A stretch of DNA of 64,000 nt from UBA4459 sp963776205. GTDB taxonomy: Bacteria; Bacteroidota; Bacteroidia; Bacteroidales; F082. The DNA lies in the NCBI GenBank assembly GCA_963776205.1, contig CAVZLR010000006.1:62001-126000 (forward strand). Reading direction: 5' to 3'. Below are positions 1 to 9,836 of the stretch, piece by piece; position 1 is the stretch's first letter, and each line of letters opens with the position of its first letter. A program made the position numbers and the translations under genes. A model generated the notes under the pieces. The model was not told the origin of the DNA. It saw nothing but the letters and a program-made list of their open reading frames with translations, and ran no database searches.

Positions 1-625
1 AAACACCCCCACTTCCCCAACCTTTATGGAGCAATTTCGTCGCGATAACACCAGGGTGTAGGCAATTTGCTGTAATATTTGAACTTTTTAACTCCCTGGC
101 AATCTTGTATGTGAATAATATATTCGCCAATTTTGAAAGGGCGTAAGCATTATATTCATCATAATATTTTTCACCGTTAAGGTTGTCGAAATCAATGGTG
201 CCTGCCTGAGCTTGTGAACTTACATTCACAATCTTTCCCTGTTCCGAAGCATTTAATAATTCAATTAATTGAATTGTCAATGAAAAATATGCCATATGGT
301 TAACCATAAATGTTTTTTCAAGAGCATTTGGTAAAATTATTTTATGGTCTTCTATAACACCTGCATTGTTAATTAATACATCCAGTTTCGAGTTCTCTAA
401 TTTTACTTTTTTTGCTAAACTATTTATTTCTTCAAAGTCTGTCAGATCAGCATTATAATAGAAAATCTCGGTATTTCCAGATAGTTTTTTGATGTGATCG
501 GTAACTTCTATTCCCAGCAGTTTGTTCTTGCCATGTAACAATACTCTGTAACCTTTCTTAGCTAAATAAATAGCTGTTTGTTTTCCAATTCCATCAGTCG
601 AACCAGTAATAAGAACTGTTTTCAT
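1..625 (-). CDS. Short-chain dehydrogenase/reductase, 3'-truncated by window edge
   Basis: The minus-strand reading frame starts at the ATG at 625-623 and is still open at base 1, giving 208 residues of a protein usually 250-300 residues long. A Rossmann N-terminus is visible with TGxxxGIG at residues 7-14, an NNAG motif at 86-89, a serine pair at 136-137, the catalytic YxxxK at Y161-K165 and an HPG turn at 190-192. This is the classical SDR layout, closest in feel to retinol-dehydrogenase-like oxidoreductases that use NAD(P)H. The substrate cannot be read from the sequence. The gene is convergent with nothing visible and is separated from the downstream-lying cytochrome gene by a terminator. 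Confidence 0.9.
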   Translation of the reverse strand, partial: MKTVLITGSTDGIGKQTAIYLAKKGYRVLLHGKNKLLGIEVTDHIKKLSGNTEIFYYNADLTDFEEINSLAKKVKLENSKLDVLINNAGVIEDHKIILPNALEKTFMVNHMAYFSLTIQLIELLNASEQGKIVNVSSQAQAGTIDFDNLNGEKYYDEYNAYALSKLANILFTYKIARELKSSNITANCLHPGVIATKLLHKGWGSGGV

Positions 626-683
626 CGTAGAAATTATTGTTATAAAAAGGATTAATAAATGCAGATTGGTCGGTTGCGCAATA

Positions 684-722
684 AGACAAAAAAAGGTTAC
701 ACTGCCTGGCAATGTAACCTTT
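684..722 (-). terminator. Intrinsic terminator after the tetraheme cytochrome gene
   Basis: A perfect 10-bp inverted repeat (692-701 with 713-722, arms AAAGGTTACA and TGTAACCTTT, 11-nt loop) is followed on the minus strand by a T-rich run. It lies 20 bases past the stop of the cytochrome gene at 742-1278 and before the short-chain dehydrogenase start. Confidence 0.85.
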
Positions 723-741
723 ATAGTTCTTAACTGCTGTA

Positions 742-1278
742 TTATTCTGCTGCAGGATTTGGATGTGCAATTTTCTTTAGGGATTCTTCATAATTAAAGC
801 CTTTGAAAGTAGGACTTTTCTCATTATGGCATGTCCGGCATAGTTTTTCATCAGGAACGATAAGGCCGTTTTCAATTGATTTCTCTCGACTCTTCATTAC
901 CGTGTTTGATTTATAACCACTTCCTGGTCCATGACATGTTTCACATGATACACCCTCGTCCATTTTTAAGCCAACATGCAGACCTTCATCGGTTCCCCCT
1001 GCTGTTGAATGGCAGCTTATGCAGCTGGCATCAGTTGTTGGGTCGGCAATTCCCTTTTCAGCTGCTATAGCCATGGCTTTTTCGCTGCTAAGAGAATTCA
1101 TTGCATTGGCATGAGGACCTTCTGACCAGATTTTGTATTGTTGCCCGGTTGCAGCTTTATTATGACACATTTTACATTTTGCAGCGCCTATATAATCATA
1201 ATCCTGGGCTGTTAATGTGCTTCCTGCAAAGAAGAACAGACAAATCATAAAAATTAAACTTTTACTTGACATAATCAT
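742..1278 (-). CDS. Periplasmic tetraheme cytochrome c (cytochrome c554-like)
   Basis: The 178-residue protein has a signal peptide (hydrophobic residues 6-23, AQ cleavage site near 25) and four CXXCH heme sites at residues 35-39, 86-90, 112-116 and 147-151. The spacing and the motifs CETCHGPGSGY and CRTCHN resemble the cytochrome c554 / doubled CXXCH families, which shuttle electrons in the periplasm. It is transcribed divergently from the 19-heme cytochrome at 1518, so it may be an electron partner; that is inference from position. A terminator follows it. The protein is intact, with no frameshift. Its redox partner and substrate are unknown. Confidence 0.85.
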   Translation of the reverse strand: MIMSSKSLIFMICLFFFAGSTLTAQDYDYIGAAKCKMCHNKAATGQQYKIWSEGPHANAMNSLSSEKAMAIAAEKGIADPTTDASCISCHSTAGGTDEGLHVGLKMDEGVSCETCHGPGSGYKSNTVMKSREKSIENGLIVPDEKLCRTCHNEKSPTFKGFNYEESLKKIAHPNPAAE

Positions 1279-1517
1279 TTTTTTATAAGTGAATACTAAT
1301 TGATAAATTCTGCTTTTAACTTTTATTTATTTAATACAATGTTACCAATAATTGAACCAAAATTATAACTTTACATATTATGTTGGTTACTTTATGACAA
1401 TATTAAGAAATATTATTCAATATTGCATCGAATTATATCTAACTATGTAATTCTTTAGATTCTTTTTAAATAGCAGTAAAATTAGCTAATGCATGAGTTT
1501 TTTCAATATTTTAGAAG

Positions 1518-4331
1518 ATGCATATAATTATTAACATGAGAGATATCATAAAACAATTCCACATAGTATTTAGCATAATCTTTTTGCTATCTGTAATTAA
1601 CATTCATTCAGCTTTTTCGCAATCAGATGAAGATTGCATGATGTGCCATGAGGATCCTGAATTGACAACTGAACGAAAGGGAAGAACAGTATCCATGTTT
1701 GTAAATACGCGCATTCTCGATAATTCAGTCCATAAAGATGTTGAATGTTCATCCTGTCATCCAGAAGCAGGTGCGGAAGATTTTCCACATGCAGAAAATC
1801 TGCCTGCTGTTGAATGTGGATTTTGTCATGATATTGCCCAAGAAAGATTTGATATGGGAATCCATGGACAAGCATTAAAGCTTAATGCTCTCTATGCACC
1901 GGATTGTAAAGAATGCCATGGAACGCACGACATTTTACCCCGTAGTTCACCAAAATCAAGAACCTATAAAATGAATATTCCCATTTTATGTGGTAAATGT
2001 CACAGAGAAGGAGCTCCAGTTGCCAGAACCTATAATATAAGTGAGCACAATATTCTTGAAAATTATAGCCAGGGTATTCATGGAGTAGGCCTCTTTAAAA
2101 AGGGTTTGATTGTTAGTGCAACATGCAACGACTGCCACGGGAATCACCTCGTTTTGCCCCATACAAGCATCAACTCATCCATATCTGTAAAAAACATTGC
2201 CAAAACCTGTATGAAATGCCATGCAGAAATTGAGGAAGTTCACACCAAAGTAATTAAAAAAGAACTTTGGGAGAAAGAACCCGGGGCCATACCAGCATGT
2301 ACCGATTGTCATCCACCCCACAAAGAGAATATTCAGAATATTGTTAACACGATCTCAGACCGTTCATGCCTGAAATGCCATGCTGAAGAAGGTGTTCATA
2401 AAGTGGTAAATGATTCCGTTATTTCGCTAATGGTTGACAAAGGGGATATAGCCATGTCGGTGCATAAGAACATCCCATGTGTAAAATGTCACTCTGACGT
2501 TTCAACCCAATTAAAAAGGCCTTGCGAAACCGCTTTTAATGTAGATTGTTCCAATTGCCATGCGGAAGTTTCAAACGTGTATAATGCAAGCGGACACGGA
2601 CAAGCATATTTCAGAAAAGATGAAAATGCACCCTATTGTACTGATTGTCATGGAACACACAAAACAAAATCACGTTATGATGATACCTCGCCAGTTTACA
2701 GGACTGCCATTCCACAGCTTTGCGGAAATTGTCATAGTGAAGATGGTCAAGCAATTCAATCAACTGAATTGAAAGAAGTTAACGCATTTATGGATTATTC
2801 CCGGACGGTCCATGGTAAAGGTCTTACTGAAAAAGGATTGTTACCCAGTGCTGTTTGTACAGATTGTCATACAACTCATTACGAATTAAAAGAGTCTGAT
2901 GAAAGATCATCTGTCAATCCAAAAAACATACCTGCAACCTGTGCTACCTGTCATAAGGGGATATACGATGAGTATATAAAAAGCGATCATGGTATCAATA
3001 GTGATGATGATACTAAAAAGTATCCGACATGTACAGATTGTCACTCTGCCCATTTTATTTCAGATATTAGCGGTGATGCGTTTTTGAATGAAGTTACGCA
3101 TCAATGTGGTAATTGCCATGAAGACTTATCTGAAACTTATCTGGAGACCTACCACGGTAAGGCATATACTTTAGGTTATCTTGAATCAGCAAAATGTTCG
3201 GACTGCCATGGTGCTCATAGTATTTTTCATTCAAGTAATCCAAGATCTTCCATTAGTTCCCAAAACATTGTTGAAACCTGTAAAAAATGTCATCCTGACG
3301 CAAATGCCAGGTTTACTGGTTATTTAACGCATGCAACACACCATGATAAAACCAAATACCCGATTTTGTATTATACATTTTGGGGTATGACTTTCTTATT
3401 GATTGGAGTATTTGGATTCTTTGGATTACATCTTTTACTTTGGCTGCCGCGCTCGATACAAGGAATCAGGCAGAAGAGAAAACATCGTGAAACTTTAGGG
3501 CCTAAGTATTATATTAAAAGATTTAATACAGGCCAGCGGATGACGCACCTTTTTGTTATCATAAGTTTCTTATTGCTGGCACTGACAGGTATGATGTTAA
3601 AATTTGCAGGCATGCCGTGGGCAAGTACTCTTGCAGATTTATTGGGCGGTGTTCACGCGGCAGGCAATATTCACAGATTTGCTGCCATCATTACATTTGG
3701 TTATTTTATTTTCCATGTAGCTTCATTAACCCGATTGAAAATAAAACGAAAGATTCCGATTGGTCAATTTATATTCGGAAAAAATTCATTGATGTTCAAT
3801 AAGCAGGATTTAATAGATTTCTGGGACACTTTAAAATGGTTTTTCGGAAGAGGTCCCCGCCCTAACTATGGCAGATGGACTTACTGGGAAAAGTTCGACT
3901 ACTTTGCAGTTTTCTGGGGTGTTGCTGTTATTGGTTTTTCAGGGCTCATACTTTGGTTCCCTGAATTCTTCACACAGGTTTTCCCCGGCTGGCTCATCAA
4001 TGTAGCCATGATCATTCATAGTGATGAAGCATTACTGGCTGTAGGATTTATATTTACGATTCACTTTTTTAATACACATCTCCGTCCAGATGCATTCCCG
4101 ATGGATACAGTAATCTTTACCGGAACCGTTCCCTATGAGGAATTTAAACACGACAGACCTCGTGAGTTTGAGGAACTTAAAAACTCAGGTAAACTTAAAA
4201 AGGTGATAGTTAAAAAAGAAAAGAAGGGCAAAATGGAAAAATACGTAAAACCGTTCGGTTACGCATTCTTATTTATTGGCCTTTCAATTGTCGTGCTCAT
4301 TATCTATACAATGCTGTTTGGTTATAATTAA
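1518..4331 (+). CDS. Nineteen-heme cytochrome c fused to a membrane cytochrome b domain
   Basis: This 937-residue protein starts with a signal peptide (an alternative ATG at 1536 places it better) and holds 19 CXXCH motifs between residues 40 and 592. Many occur in repeated units such as CTDCHGTHK and CGNCH, suggesting internal duplication. After residue 610 come about six membrane helices with many histidines, including HLF, HAAGNIHRFA and IHSDEALL, as in the cytochrome b of thiosulfate reductase or formate dehydrogenase membrane subunits. The architecture implies direct electron flow between the quinone pool (b hemes) and a long periplasmic heme wire. The direction (quinol oxidation or quinone reduction) is not determinable here. 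It lies next to cytochrome maturation genes. Confidence 0.9.
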   Translation: MHIIINMRDIIKQFHIVFSIIFLLSVINIHSAFSQSDEDCMMCHEDPELTTERKGRTVSMFVNTRILDNSVHKDVECSSCHPEAGAEDFPHAENLPAVECGFCHDIAQERFDMGIHGQALKLNALYAPDCKECHGTHDILPRSSPKSRTYKMNIPILCGKCHREGAPVARTYNISEHNILENYSQGIHGVGLFKKGLIVSATCNDCHGNHLVLPHTSINSSISVKNIAKTCMKCHAEIEEVHTKVIKKELWEKEPGAIPACTDCHPPHKENIQNIVNTISDRSCLKCHAEEGVHKVVNDSVISLMVDKGDIAMSVHKNIPCVKCHSDVSTQLKRPCETAFNVDCSNCHAEVSNVYNASGHGQAYFRKDENAPYCTDCHGTHKTKSRYDDTSPVYRTAIPQLCGNCHSEDGQAIQSTELKEVNAFMDYSRTVHGKGLTEKGLLPSAVCTDCHTTHYELKESDERSSVNPKNIPATCATCHKGIYDEYIKSDHGINSDDDTKKYPTCTDCHSAHFISDISGDAFLNEVTHQCGNCHEDLSETYLETYHGKAYTLGYLESAKCSDCHGAHSIFHSSNPRSSISSQNIVETCKKCHPDANARFTGYLTHATHHDKTKYPILYYTFWGMTFLLIGVFGFFGLHLLLWLPRSIQGIRQKRKHRETLGPKYYIKRFNTGQRMTHLFVIISFLLLALTGMMLKFAGMPWASTLADLLGGVHAAGNIHRFAAIITFGYFIFHVASLTRLKIKRKIPIGQFIFGKNSLMFNKQDLIDFWDTLKWFFGRGPRPNYGRWTYWEKFDYFAVFWGVAVIGFSGLILWFPEFFTQVFPGWLINVAMIIHSDEALLAVGFIFTIHFFNTHLRPDAFPMDTVIFTGTVPYEEFKHDRPREFEELKNSGKLKKVIVKKEKKGKMEKYVKPFGYAFLFIGLSIVVLIIYTMLFGYN

Positions 4332-4367
4332 TCGGATTAAAAGAAATAAACAAACATAACATATTAT

Positions 4368-4396
4368 AAAATGGGCTGAGTTATTCGGCCCATTTT
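4368..4396. terminator. Hairpin between convergent cytochrome and thioredoxin genes
   Basis: A 9-bp perfect inverted repeat (AAAATGGGC at 4368-4376, GCCCATTTT at 4388-4396) sits between two convergent genes. The right arm lies inside the last codons of the minus-strand gene at 4381. A/T-rich flanks on both sides suggest a bidirectional terminator, though neither U-tract is strong. Confidence 0.55.
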
Positions 4397-4983
4397 ATTG
4401 TACAACCAATGGCTTTTGTAAAATCTGGATCAGGTTTTTCACCTTCAATCAATGCCTCGATAGCATTCTCAACAAATTTTTCTTCAACTTCTGTAGGTGT
4501 TTTTGAGTTGTCATCAATAGCTCCTATATACCTAACAATGTACTCTGAATTTTTCTTTTCGAGAAGAAAGACATGAGGCGTTCTCGAAGCTCCGTAAGCT
4601 TTTGTAATACTTTGATCAGCATCGATTAAATAGGGAAATGTAAATTGCTTTTCTTTAGCTCTTACAACCATATTGGTGAATGAATCTTCTGGCTGCTTAA
4701 CGGAATCGTTCGGGTTGACGGCGATTACTGGATAACCTTTTGTTTTGTATTTCTGATCAAGGTCAATAATTCGATCTTCGTAAAGCACTGAATAGGGGCA
4801 ATGATTACAGGTAAAAATAACAATGATGCCTTTTGCATCTTTAAAATCGTCCATGGTAACCATAGTGCCGTCTATATTCTTTAAGCTAAAATTGGTTGCT
4901 TTATCACCAACCTGATAGCCATCGGCATAAATGATTGATATTGATAAGAATAATAAAACAAGTGTTAAAAAAGTTCTTTTCAT
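4381..4983 (-). CDS. Secreted thioredoxin-fold protein of the AhpC/TSA-like group
   Basis: The 200-residue protein has an N-terminal signal peptide (residues 1-20) followed by a thioredoxin/peroxiredoxin-like fold. The redox motif is TCNHCPYS with cysteines C59 and C62, and a cis-proline region is visible at SRTPHVFLL. The family is peroxiredoxin-like with a CxxC centre and is usually annotated as a thioredoxin family or redoxin domain protein. Its start overlaps the stop of the upstream thioredoxin gene in an ATGA tetranucleotide, so the two are translationally coupled. Beside the cytochrome c synthase gene, a role in keeping periplasmic heme-site cysteines reduced is plausible; this is inference. 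Confidence 0.85.
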   Translation of the reverse strand: MKRTFLTLVLLFLSISIIYADGYQVGDKATNFSLKNIDGTMVTMDDFKDAKGIIVIFTCNHCPYSVLYEDRIIDLDQKYKTKGYPVIAVNPNDSVKQPEDSFTNMVVRAKEKQFTFPYLIDADQSITKAYGASRTPHVFLLEKKNSEYIVRYIGAIDDNSKTPTEVEEKFVENAIEALIEGEKPDPDFTKAIGCTIKWAE

Positions 4984-5468
4984 TGTATCATATTTTTAGT
5001 AATTATTTCATTTAATGTGTTAAAAGTGATTTCTCCTTCCGTGAAGAAATAGAAATCCTTATTAAAAACAATGGTAATAGGAATAGCTCCTGACCATTCT
5101 TTATTTACTTTTTCTATCCATTCATTTTGTTTGCTGTCATTTAGCAATATAACCTCAGATTCAATTTTATATTCCTGAATAAATGGAATTACTTTCGAGT
5201 GAAGATGTGTGTCAAAATCCAGGCTTACAAGGATCAGCTTAAATTTCTCATCCTTAAACTTTTCATGTGCCTGAATCAATCCTGGCATTTCTTCAACACA
5301 AGGTTTGCACCATGTAGCCCAGAAATTAACCACATAAGTCGTATCATTTCTTTTATCAAGAATGGGTTTTAACTGCTCGAAATTATATACAGGAACCACT
5401 TGCGCTGCAGTAGAACCTGATATAATACCAAACATGAATACCAGACATAATTTTACATATACCTTCAT
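4980..5468 (-). CDS. TlpA/ResA-like periplasmic thioredoxin
   Basis: The 162-residue protein has a signal peptide (residues 1-22) and a single thioredoxin domain with FWATWCKPC, the typical TlpA/ResA active site, at C54 and C57. Proteins of this family reduce the disulfide of apocytochrome CXXCH motifs before heme attachment. The gene lies 73 bases downstream of the CcsBA gene on the same strand and overlaps the following thioredoxin-like gene by four bases, so all three probably form one maturation operon. A cis-proline at GAIPITIVF supports the fold. Confidence 0.88.
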   Translation of the reverse strand: MKVYVKLCLVFMFGIISGSTAAQVVPVYNFEQLKPILDKRNDTTYVVNFWATWCKPCVEEMPGLIQAHEKFKDEKFKLILVSLDFDTHLHSKVIPFIQEYKIESEVILLNDSKQNEWIEKVNKEWSGAIPITIVFNKDFYFFTEGEITFNTLNEIITKNMIQ

Positions 5469-5541
5469 ATTGCAAAAATATCAGATAGGGCCAATAACCG
5501 CTGTTGGTTAGGTGATTATTAACGAATGTTTAACAAAAAAC

Positions 5542-8500
5542 CTAGGCCGAATGTTTAACGAATCGTCGGTTGTTTAAGTAGGCCCATAGCGAAACCACGA
5601 AAACGATCACTACCATATAATATACGAACGTTGGTATTGGAACCGGGTCGCCAGCAGCATACGAATGCAATCCTGATAAGTAATAATTTACCCCAAAGTA
5701 GGTCATTAATATAGAGCCATAACTAATGAGCGATGCAAAATTGAAAGAATAATTATCTTTTAATCCTGGTATCGAACTCATATGCGCAATAAAAGCATAG
5801 ATCAATACACTTACCAAAGCCCAGGTTTCTTTTGGGTCCCAACCCCAATATCTTCCCCAACTTTCGTTAGCCCAAACACCCCCCAGAAATGTACCAATTG
5901 TAAGCATATAAAGGCCGATCATTATCGATCTTTCATTAATAGCAGTCAAATTGGTAATTCGTAAGTTGATGATATCAACATTTTTTTTGTTTTTGAGGAT
6001 CATTAAAATCAGATTCATTAGTCCTAATAGCGCACTTAGTGCTAAGAAGCCGTAGCTAGCTGTTATAATAGATACATGAATTGTGAGCCAGTACGATTTT
6101 AATACAGGCACCAGGTTGGTTATCTCAGGATCCATCCAGCTTAGATGCGCTACCATTAAAATAATGGAAGTTAAAAAGGTAGTTGCCGCTATTGTCATGT
6201 TCGATTTATTTGAGAACACCAGTCCGGCCAGTAAGGTAACCCAGGCAATATATATCAACGATTCATATCCATCGCTCCATGGAGCATGCCCAGAAATGTA
6301 CCAACGCATTGCAAGGCCTGCTGTTTGATAGATAAAACCTATAATAGTAAGGATTATAAAAACCTTTATGATGTATTTCAGTGCTTTTGATTGCCTGAAT
6401 ACTTCAATAAATGAAAGAATAATCATAATTAAACCGAGAATAAGATATAATTTACTCAGATTTTGAAAAATATTCATTTTGTTATACCATAGTTCCATAT
6501 CAATTTTAGATTGGGCTGGCATAATCTCAGCGCCGTAGCGTTCCTGGTAATTTGATATTCCTTCAACTAATTCATTAGCCAATTGAATATCTCCTTTATT
6601 AATGGCATCAAAATAACTTGGCATAATCTGAACAAGAAATGCAGAGTCTTCCGGTTTTATATTTCTTACTACAGGTTTTGTGTCAAACCAGCTTGCATAA
6701 GGATCAGCAGGATTCGGGAGCATTCTTATTAATTCACCATTATATAACATATAGCAAATGTTCAGCCTTTCATCAACAGCAATAATTTCTTTATCGAACA
6801 TGTCTCTTTTTGCAGGTTTTTTATTATAGGCTGCAGAAACATACTCACTAAGCTTGTAGGACCCCTGGTTCATATTAATAAAATCAAGGTATGCCGCAAG
6901 GTTTCCTTCAACTCCAAGTAATTTCTTTACATCAGGATGTTTTACTTTGATCATTGGAACTGATTGCCACTCGAATGGATTGCTAAGCATACCCAATAGG
7001 ACCTGCTCAGGATTGAGTCCTTCAATTTTATTTTTTCTGGATATTTTACGTACCAGTTCACTGGCCAGCGTACTTACAGGTTTTAGGCGACCATCATGGT
7101 TCTGAGTTAAAAGCATTCCGAATTTTTTGGCTTGTTCAGCGTCAACAGGATGAACTTCGCCGGGAGCATGGTTATGCTGCGCAAATACATCAGGAGAGAT
7201 TAACAGTAACGTAATCAGGAGTGCTGCTACGCCAGTTTTAATTCCATTGCTTTTTCTTTTAATAAGTTGCCCCAGATATGAAAATCTGGAATTTTTATTG
7301 AATAATGTAAGGAACATACCTAATGTCATTAAAAAATAACCAACATATGTAAAAAATGTGCCCCAGTAATCATGATTTACTGAAAGAATGGTGCCTAATT
7401 CATCTTTATCGTATGACGATTGGAAGAATCGATAACCTTTGTAATTAAGTACATGATTCATATATATTCTGTATGGCATCTCTAGTCCTTCACTTTTATC
7501 AACCAACACTACTTCGCTTGCATATGATGAGGGGCTATTTGACCCCGGATATCTTTCCAGTTGGAAATCAACCAATTTAATCTCGAATGGTACGTACAAT
7601 GATTTGGCTCCAAAAGCCATTTTTATTTCAGAGTTATTTAACATAAAGGTTTCGGAATCGCCCCGATATCCTTTACCCCCTCTTAATGCAATTCTTTTAG
7701 TTTCACCATTTGAGGTAGCTTCAACAATAACAGCATCTTTGAAATTCATATCATTGCCATCATATGTTTTGTAATCTATTCCGCCATTTAAATAAAAGTT
7801 GGTCAATACCAGGCTGGCATTATTAACTTTATATAAATTTCGTTGTTCAAATGGATGCCAATTGTCAGGATACAGCGTGTCATTAACACCTCCCATCATG
7901 GACATTGCAAAAATGGTATCAGAAGTATGCATTAACAGGACACCATCTTCAATTTTAATATTTAAAGCACCTTCAATAAACTCTTCTCCAAAGTTTAGCT
8001 TTGAAGTTCCAATATTTCCAATTGAATTATACTTGAAAGAATTTGTCTGGCGTCCCATTCCGAATGAAGTAACCACTACAATATAAGGGTTGCCATTTTC
8101 AGCTACCTCAGTAATAACTTCCTGAGCATTAGGAATGTATTTGACGGATTTGAATTTATATTTGTTGTCTTTAAAATTAACGGATGAACTATAGGCTTTT
8201 GGTGTCAATACGGTTATCCGGCTTGACTCCGAATTATACATGGTGTCATTTCCATCATTAATGGTGATGTCAATGAATGTTTCATCCGATGACATGCTGC
8301 TGGAAGCACTTCCTTCGCGTATGTGCATCATACCTTCAAAACTTACAAACCTTGTAATTGCAGATCCAAGTAGAATTACAAGAAAAGCAAAATGAAATAA
8401 AAAAATCGTGAATTTTTTCGGTTTGTAAAGTTTGTAGATAAATATATTGGCAACCAGGTTTATTCCCAACAATAACATTAGAATATTAAACCAAGTTGTG

Positions 8501-8637
8501 TTATATACAACTGCTTTTGCTGCTTCTGTTCCAAAATCATTTTCAATAAAGGTAGCAGTTCCTATAGAAGCTGCAAAAACTAAAAGTAAAAACCCCATGG
8601 TTTGCATGGAGAAAATTATATTTAAAAATCGATTCAT
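5542..8637 (-). CDS. ccsBA: Fused system II cytochrome c synthase CcsBA (ResB-ResC)
   Basis: The 1031-residue protein joins a ResB/Ccs1-like half to a CcsA/ResC-like half. The ResB-like half has membrane helices at residues 13-30, 45-65 and 75-95, a long periplasmic domain, and a helix near 425. The C-terminal half has a run of helices after residue 700, including HAPWSDGYESL and the tryptophan-rich heme-handling loop ESWGRYWGWDPKETW near residue 930. The enzyme moves heme across the membrane and ligates it to CXXCH motifs. Fused CcsBA is known from Bacteroidota and epsilonproteobacteria. Its place among multiheme cytochrome genes and TlpA-like thioredoxins fits exactly. The gene is intact. 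Confidence 0.95.
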   Translation of the reverse strand: MNRFLNIIFSMQTMGFLLLVFAASIGTATFIENDFGTEAAKAVVYNTTWFNILMLLLGINLVANIFIYKLYKPKKFTIFLFHFAFLVILLGSAITRFVSFEGMMHIREGSASSSMSSDETFIDITINDGNDTMYNSESSRITVLTPKAYSSSVNFKDNKYKFKSVKYIPNAQEVITEVAENGNPYIVVVTSFGMGRQTNSFKYNSIGNIGTSKLNFGEEFIEGALNIKIEDGVLLMHTSDTIFAMSMMGGVNDTLYPDNWHPFEQRNLYKVNNASLVLTNFYLNGGIDYKTYDGNDMNFKDAVIVEATSNGETKRIALRGGKGYRGDSETFMLNNSEIKMAFGAKSLYVPFEIKLVDFQLERYPGSNSPSSYASEVVLVDKSEGLEMPYRIYMNHVLNYKGYRFFQSSYDKDELGTILSVNHDYWGTFFTYVGYFLMTLGMFLTLFNKNSRFSYLGQLIKRKSNGIKTGVAALLITLLLISPDVFAQHNHAPGEVHPVDAEQAKKFGMLLTQNHDGRLKPVSTLASELVRKISRKNKIEGLNPEQVLLGMLSNPFEWQSVPMIKVKHPDVKKLLGVEGNLAAYLDFINMNQGSYKLSEYVSAAYNKKPAKRDMFDKEIIAVDERLNICYMLYNGELIRMLPNPADPYASWFDTKPVVRNIKPEDSAFLVQIMPSYFDAINKGDIQLANELVEGISNYQERYGAEIMPAQSKIDMELWYNKMNIFQNLSKLYLILGLIMIILSFIEVFRQSKALKYIIKVFIILTIIGFIYQTAGLAMRWYISGHAPWSDGYESLIYIAWVTLLAGLVFSNKSNMTIAATTFLTSIILMVAHLSWMDPEITNLVPVLKSYWLTIHVSIITASYGFLALSALLGLMNLILMILKNKKNVDIINLRITNLTAINERSIMIGLYMLTIGTFLGGVWANESWGRYWGWDPKETWALVSVLIYAFIAHMSSIPGLKDNYSFNFASLISYGSILMTYFGVNYYLSGLHSYAAGDPVPIPTFVYYMVVIVFVVSLWAYLNNRRFVKHSA

Positions 8638-8651
8638 TGTATTGAGTTTAT

Positions 8652-9716
8652 TTATTTATCCTTAATTAATATATCAATGGCGCCAACACCAAATTTGCTT
8701 ATAGAAGCCATTCTGTTTTCGACACCTTCATAATCTTCTAATTCCTTAATTATAGCTGATTTAAGCACACCGTTTCCGACACCATGAATAAATGTAACTT
8801 TTGTATATTCATTTGAAAAAGCACTTCGCAGGGTCTCTTTAAAATGTGCCAGCTGAATTTGTAACATGTCGTGACTTGACAGGCCAGCTATATTATCAAC
8901 TATTTCAGCAATATGTAAATCAACCACAGCTTCATTTAAACTGCTTCTGTACTTATCAATTAGTGGTTTTTCAACAGCCGGTTCTGTAACTTTAGCTTTG
9001 TTTGATTGATTGAATTTTTTATCATGCTCACTATTCGAAATAATAGTTAAAGCTGATTGATTCGAAATAGTGATAATCAGCGCTTTTCCTTGCAGCAGGG
9101 AATTTGTAAGATAGTTTCCTTCTTTGAAAAATCTCGCCGGTTTAATATTAATATCACTATGCAATGGCAGGAAAATCTTGTCAGGAAGATCACGGTGCAG
9201 CATTAACTGGATATATCCCTTTAACCAGTTTTCAATTTCATCACGATCAATAGTATCTATAACAATCTTTGAATCGGCAGGAAGTGATCCATAATCAACC
9301 CCTTCTAATACCTCATCTATTTCAAAAAACAAGTTATAGAGAATATCATAGGATGTATTATTTATTAAAAACACGTCCAGATCACCTGTGAGTAACCACT
9401 GCTGATCATGAGGTTCAAAAGCCAGGTAAATTCCTTTCTCTTCTTTAACATTACCCCATGGGTTAATTTCACTTATATTGTTGGGTTGAGATTCTTCATC
9501 TTTCTCAATCTTTTCATTATCAACCTTTTTTACGGGTATAGTGAAATCTTCTTTGGGCAAGGAGCGATAATCAATAATGAGTTCTGAAGAGAGCACAGGC
9601 ATTTCAAAACCATCATTGGTTCTGAGTTTCACCAATTTATTGTCAATGACTCCAACAACAGTACCACCTCCGCTTTCGTTTAAAAAATTTACCTTGTCAC
9701 CTATCTTAAATCTCAT
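8652..9716 (-). CDS. DUF2027/Smr-domain protein
   Basis: The 354-residue cytoplasmic protein begins with a small beta domain (GDKVNFLNESGGGTVVG, residues 6-22) typical of the Bacteroidota DUF2027 family. It ends in an Smr domain (residues about 265-354) with VDLHIAEIVD and the HGVGNG loop near residue 313. Smr domains are found in MutS2 and act as nucleases or RNA/DNA-binding modules. The specific role of the DUF2027-Smr pair is not known. It lies 14 bases upstream of ccsBA on the same strand, so it may be co-transcribed, but a functional link to cytochromes is not implied by its domains. Confidence 0.85.
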   Translation of the reverse strand: MRFKIGDKVNFLNESGGGTVVGVIDNKLVKLRTNDGFEMPVLSSELIIDYRSLPKEDFTIPVKKVDNEKIEKDEESQPNNISEINPWGNVKEEKGIYLAFEPHDQQWLLTGDLDVFLINNTSYDILYNLFFEIDEVLEGVDYGSLPADSKIVIDTIDRDEIENWLKGYIQLMLHRDLPDKIFLPLHSDINIKPARFFKEGNYLTNSLLQGKALIITISNQSALTIISNSEHDKKFNQSNKAKVTEPAVEKPLIDKYRSSLNEAVVDLHIAEIVDNIAGLSSHDMLQIQLAHFKETLRSAFSNEYTKVTFIHGVGNGVLKSAIIKELEDYEGVENRMASISKFGVGAIDILIKDK

Positions 9717-9836
9717 ACTGCAATTACTGAAAAAGAAGTTGCGAAAATACGAATATTAAATAATGCAGTTGTTATTTAATAACAAATTAACAATCGTTCA
9801 TTACTGATAATATAATAAGCAATCGGTGCTTATATT

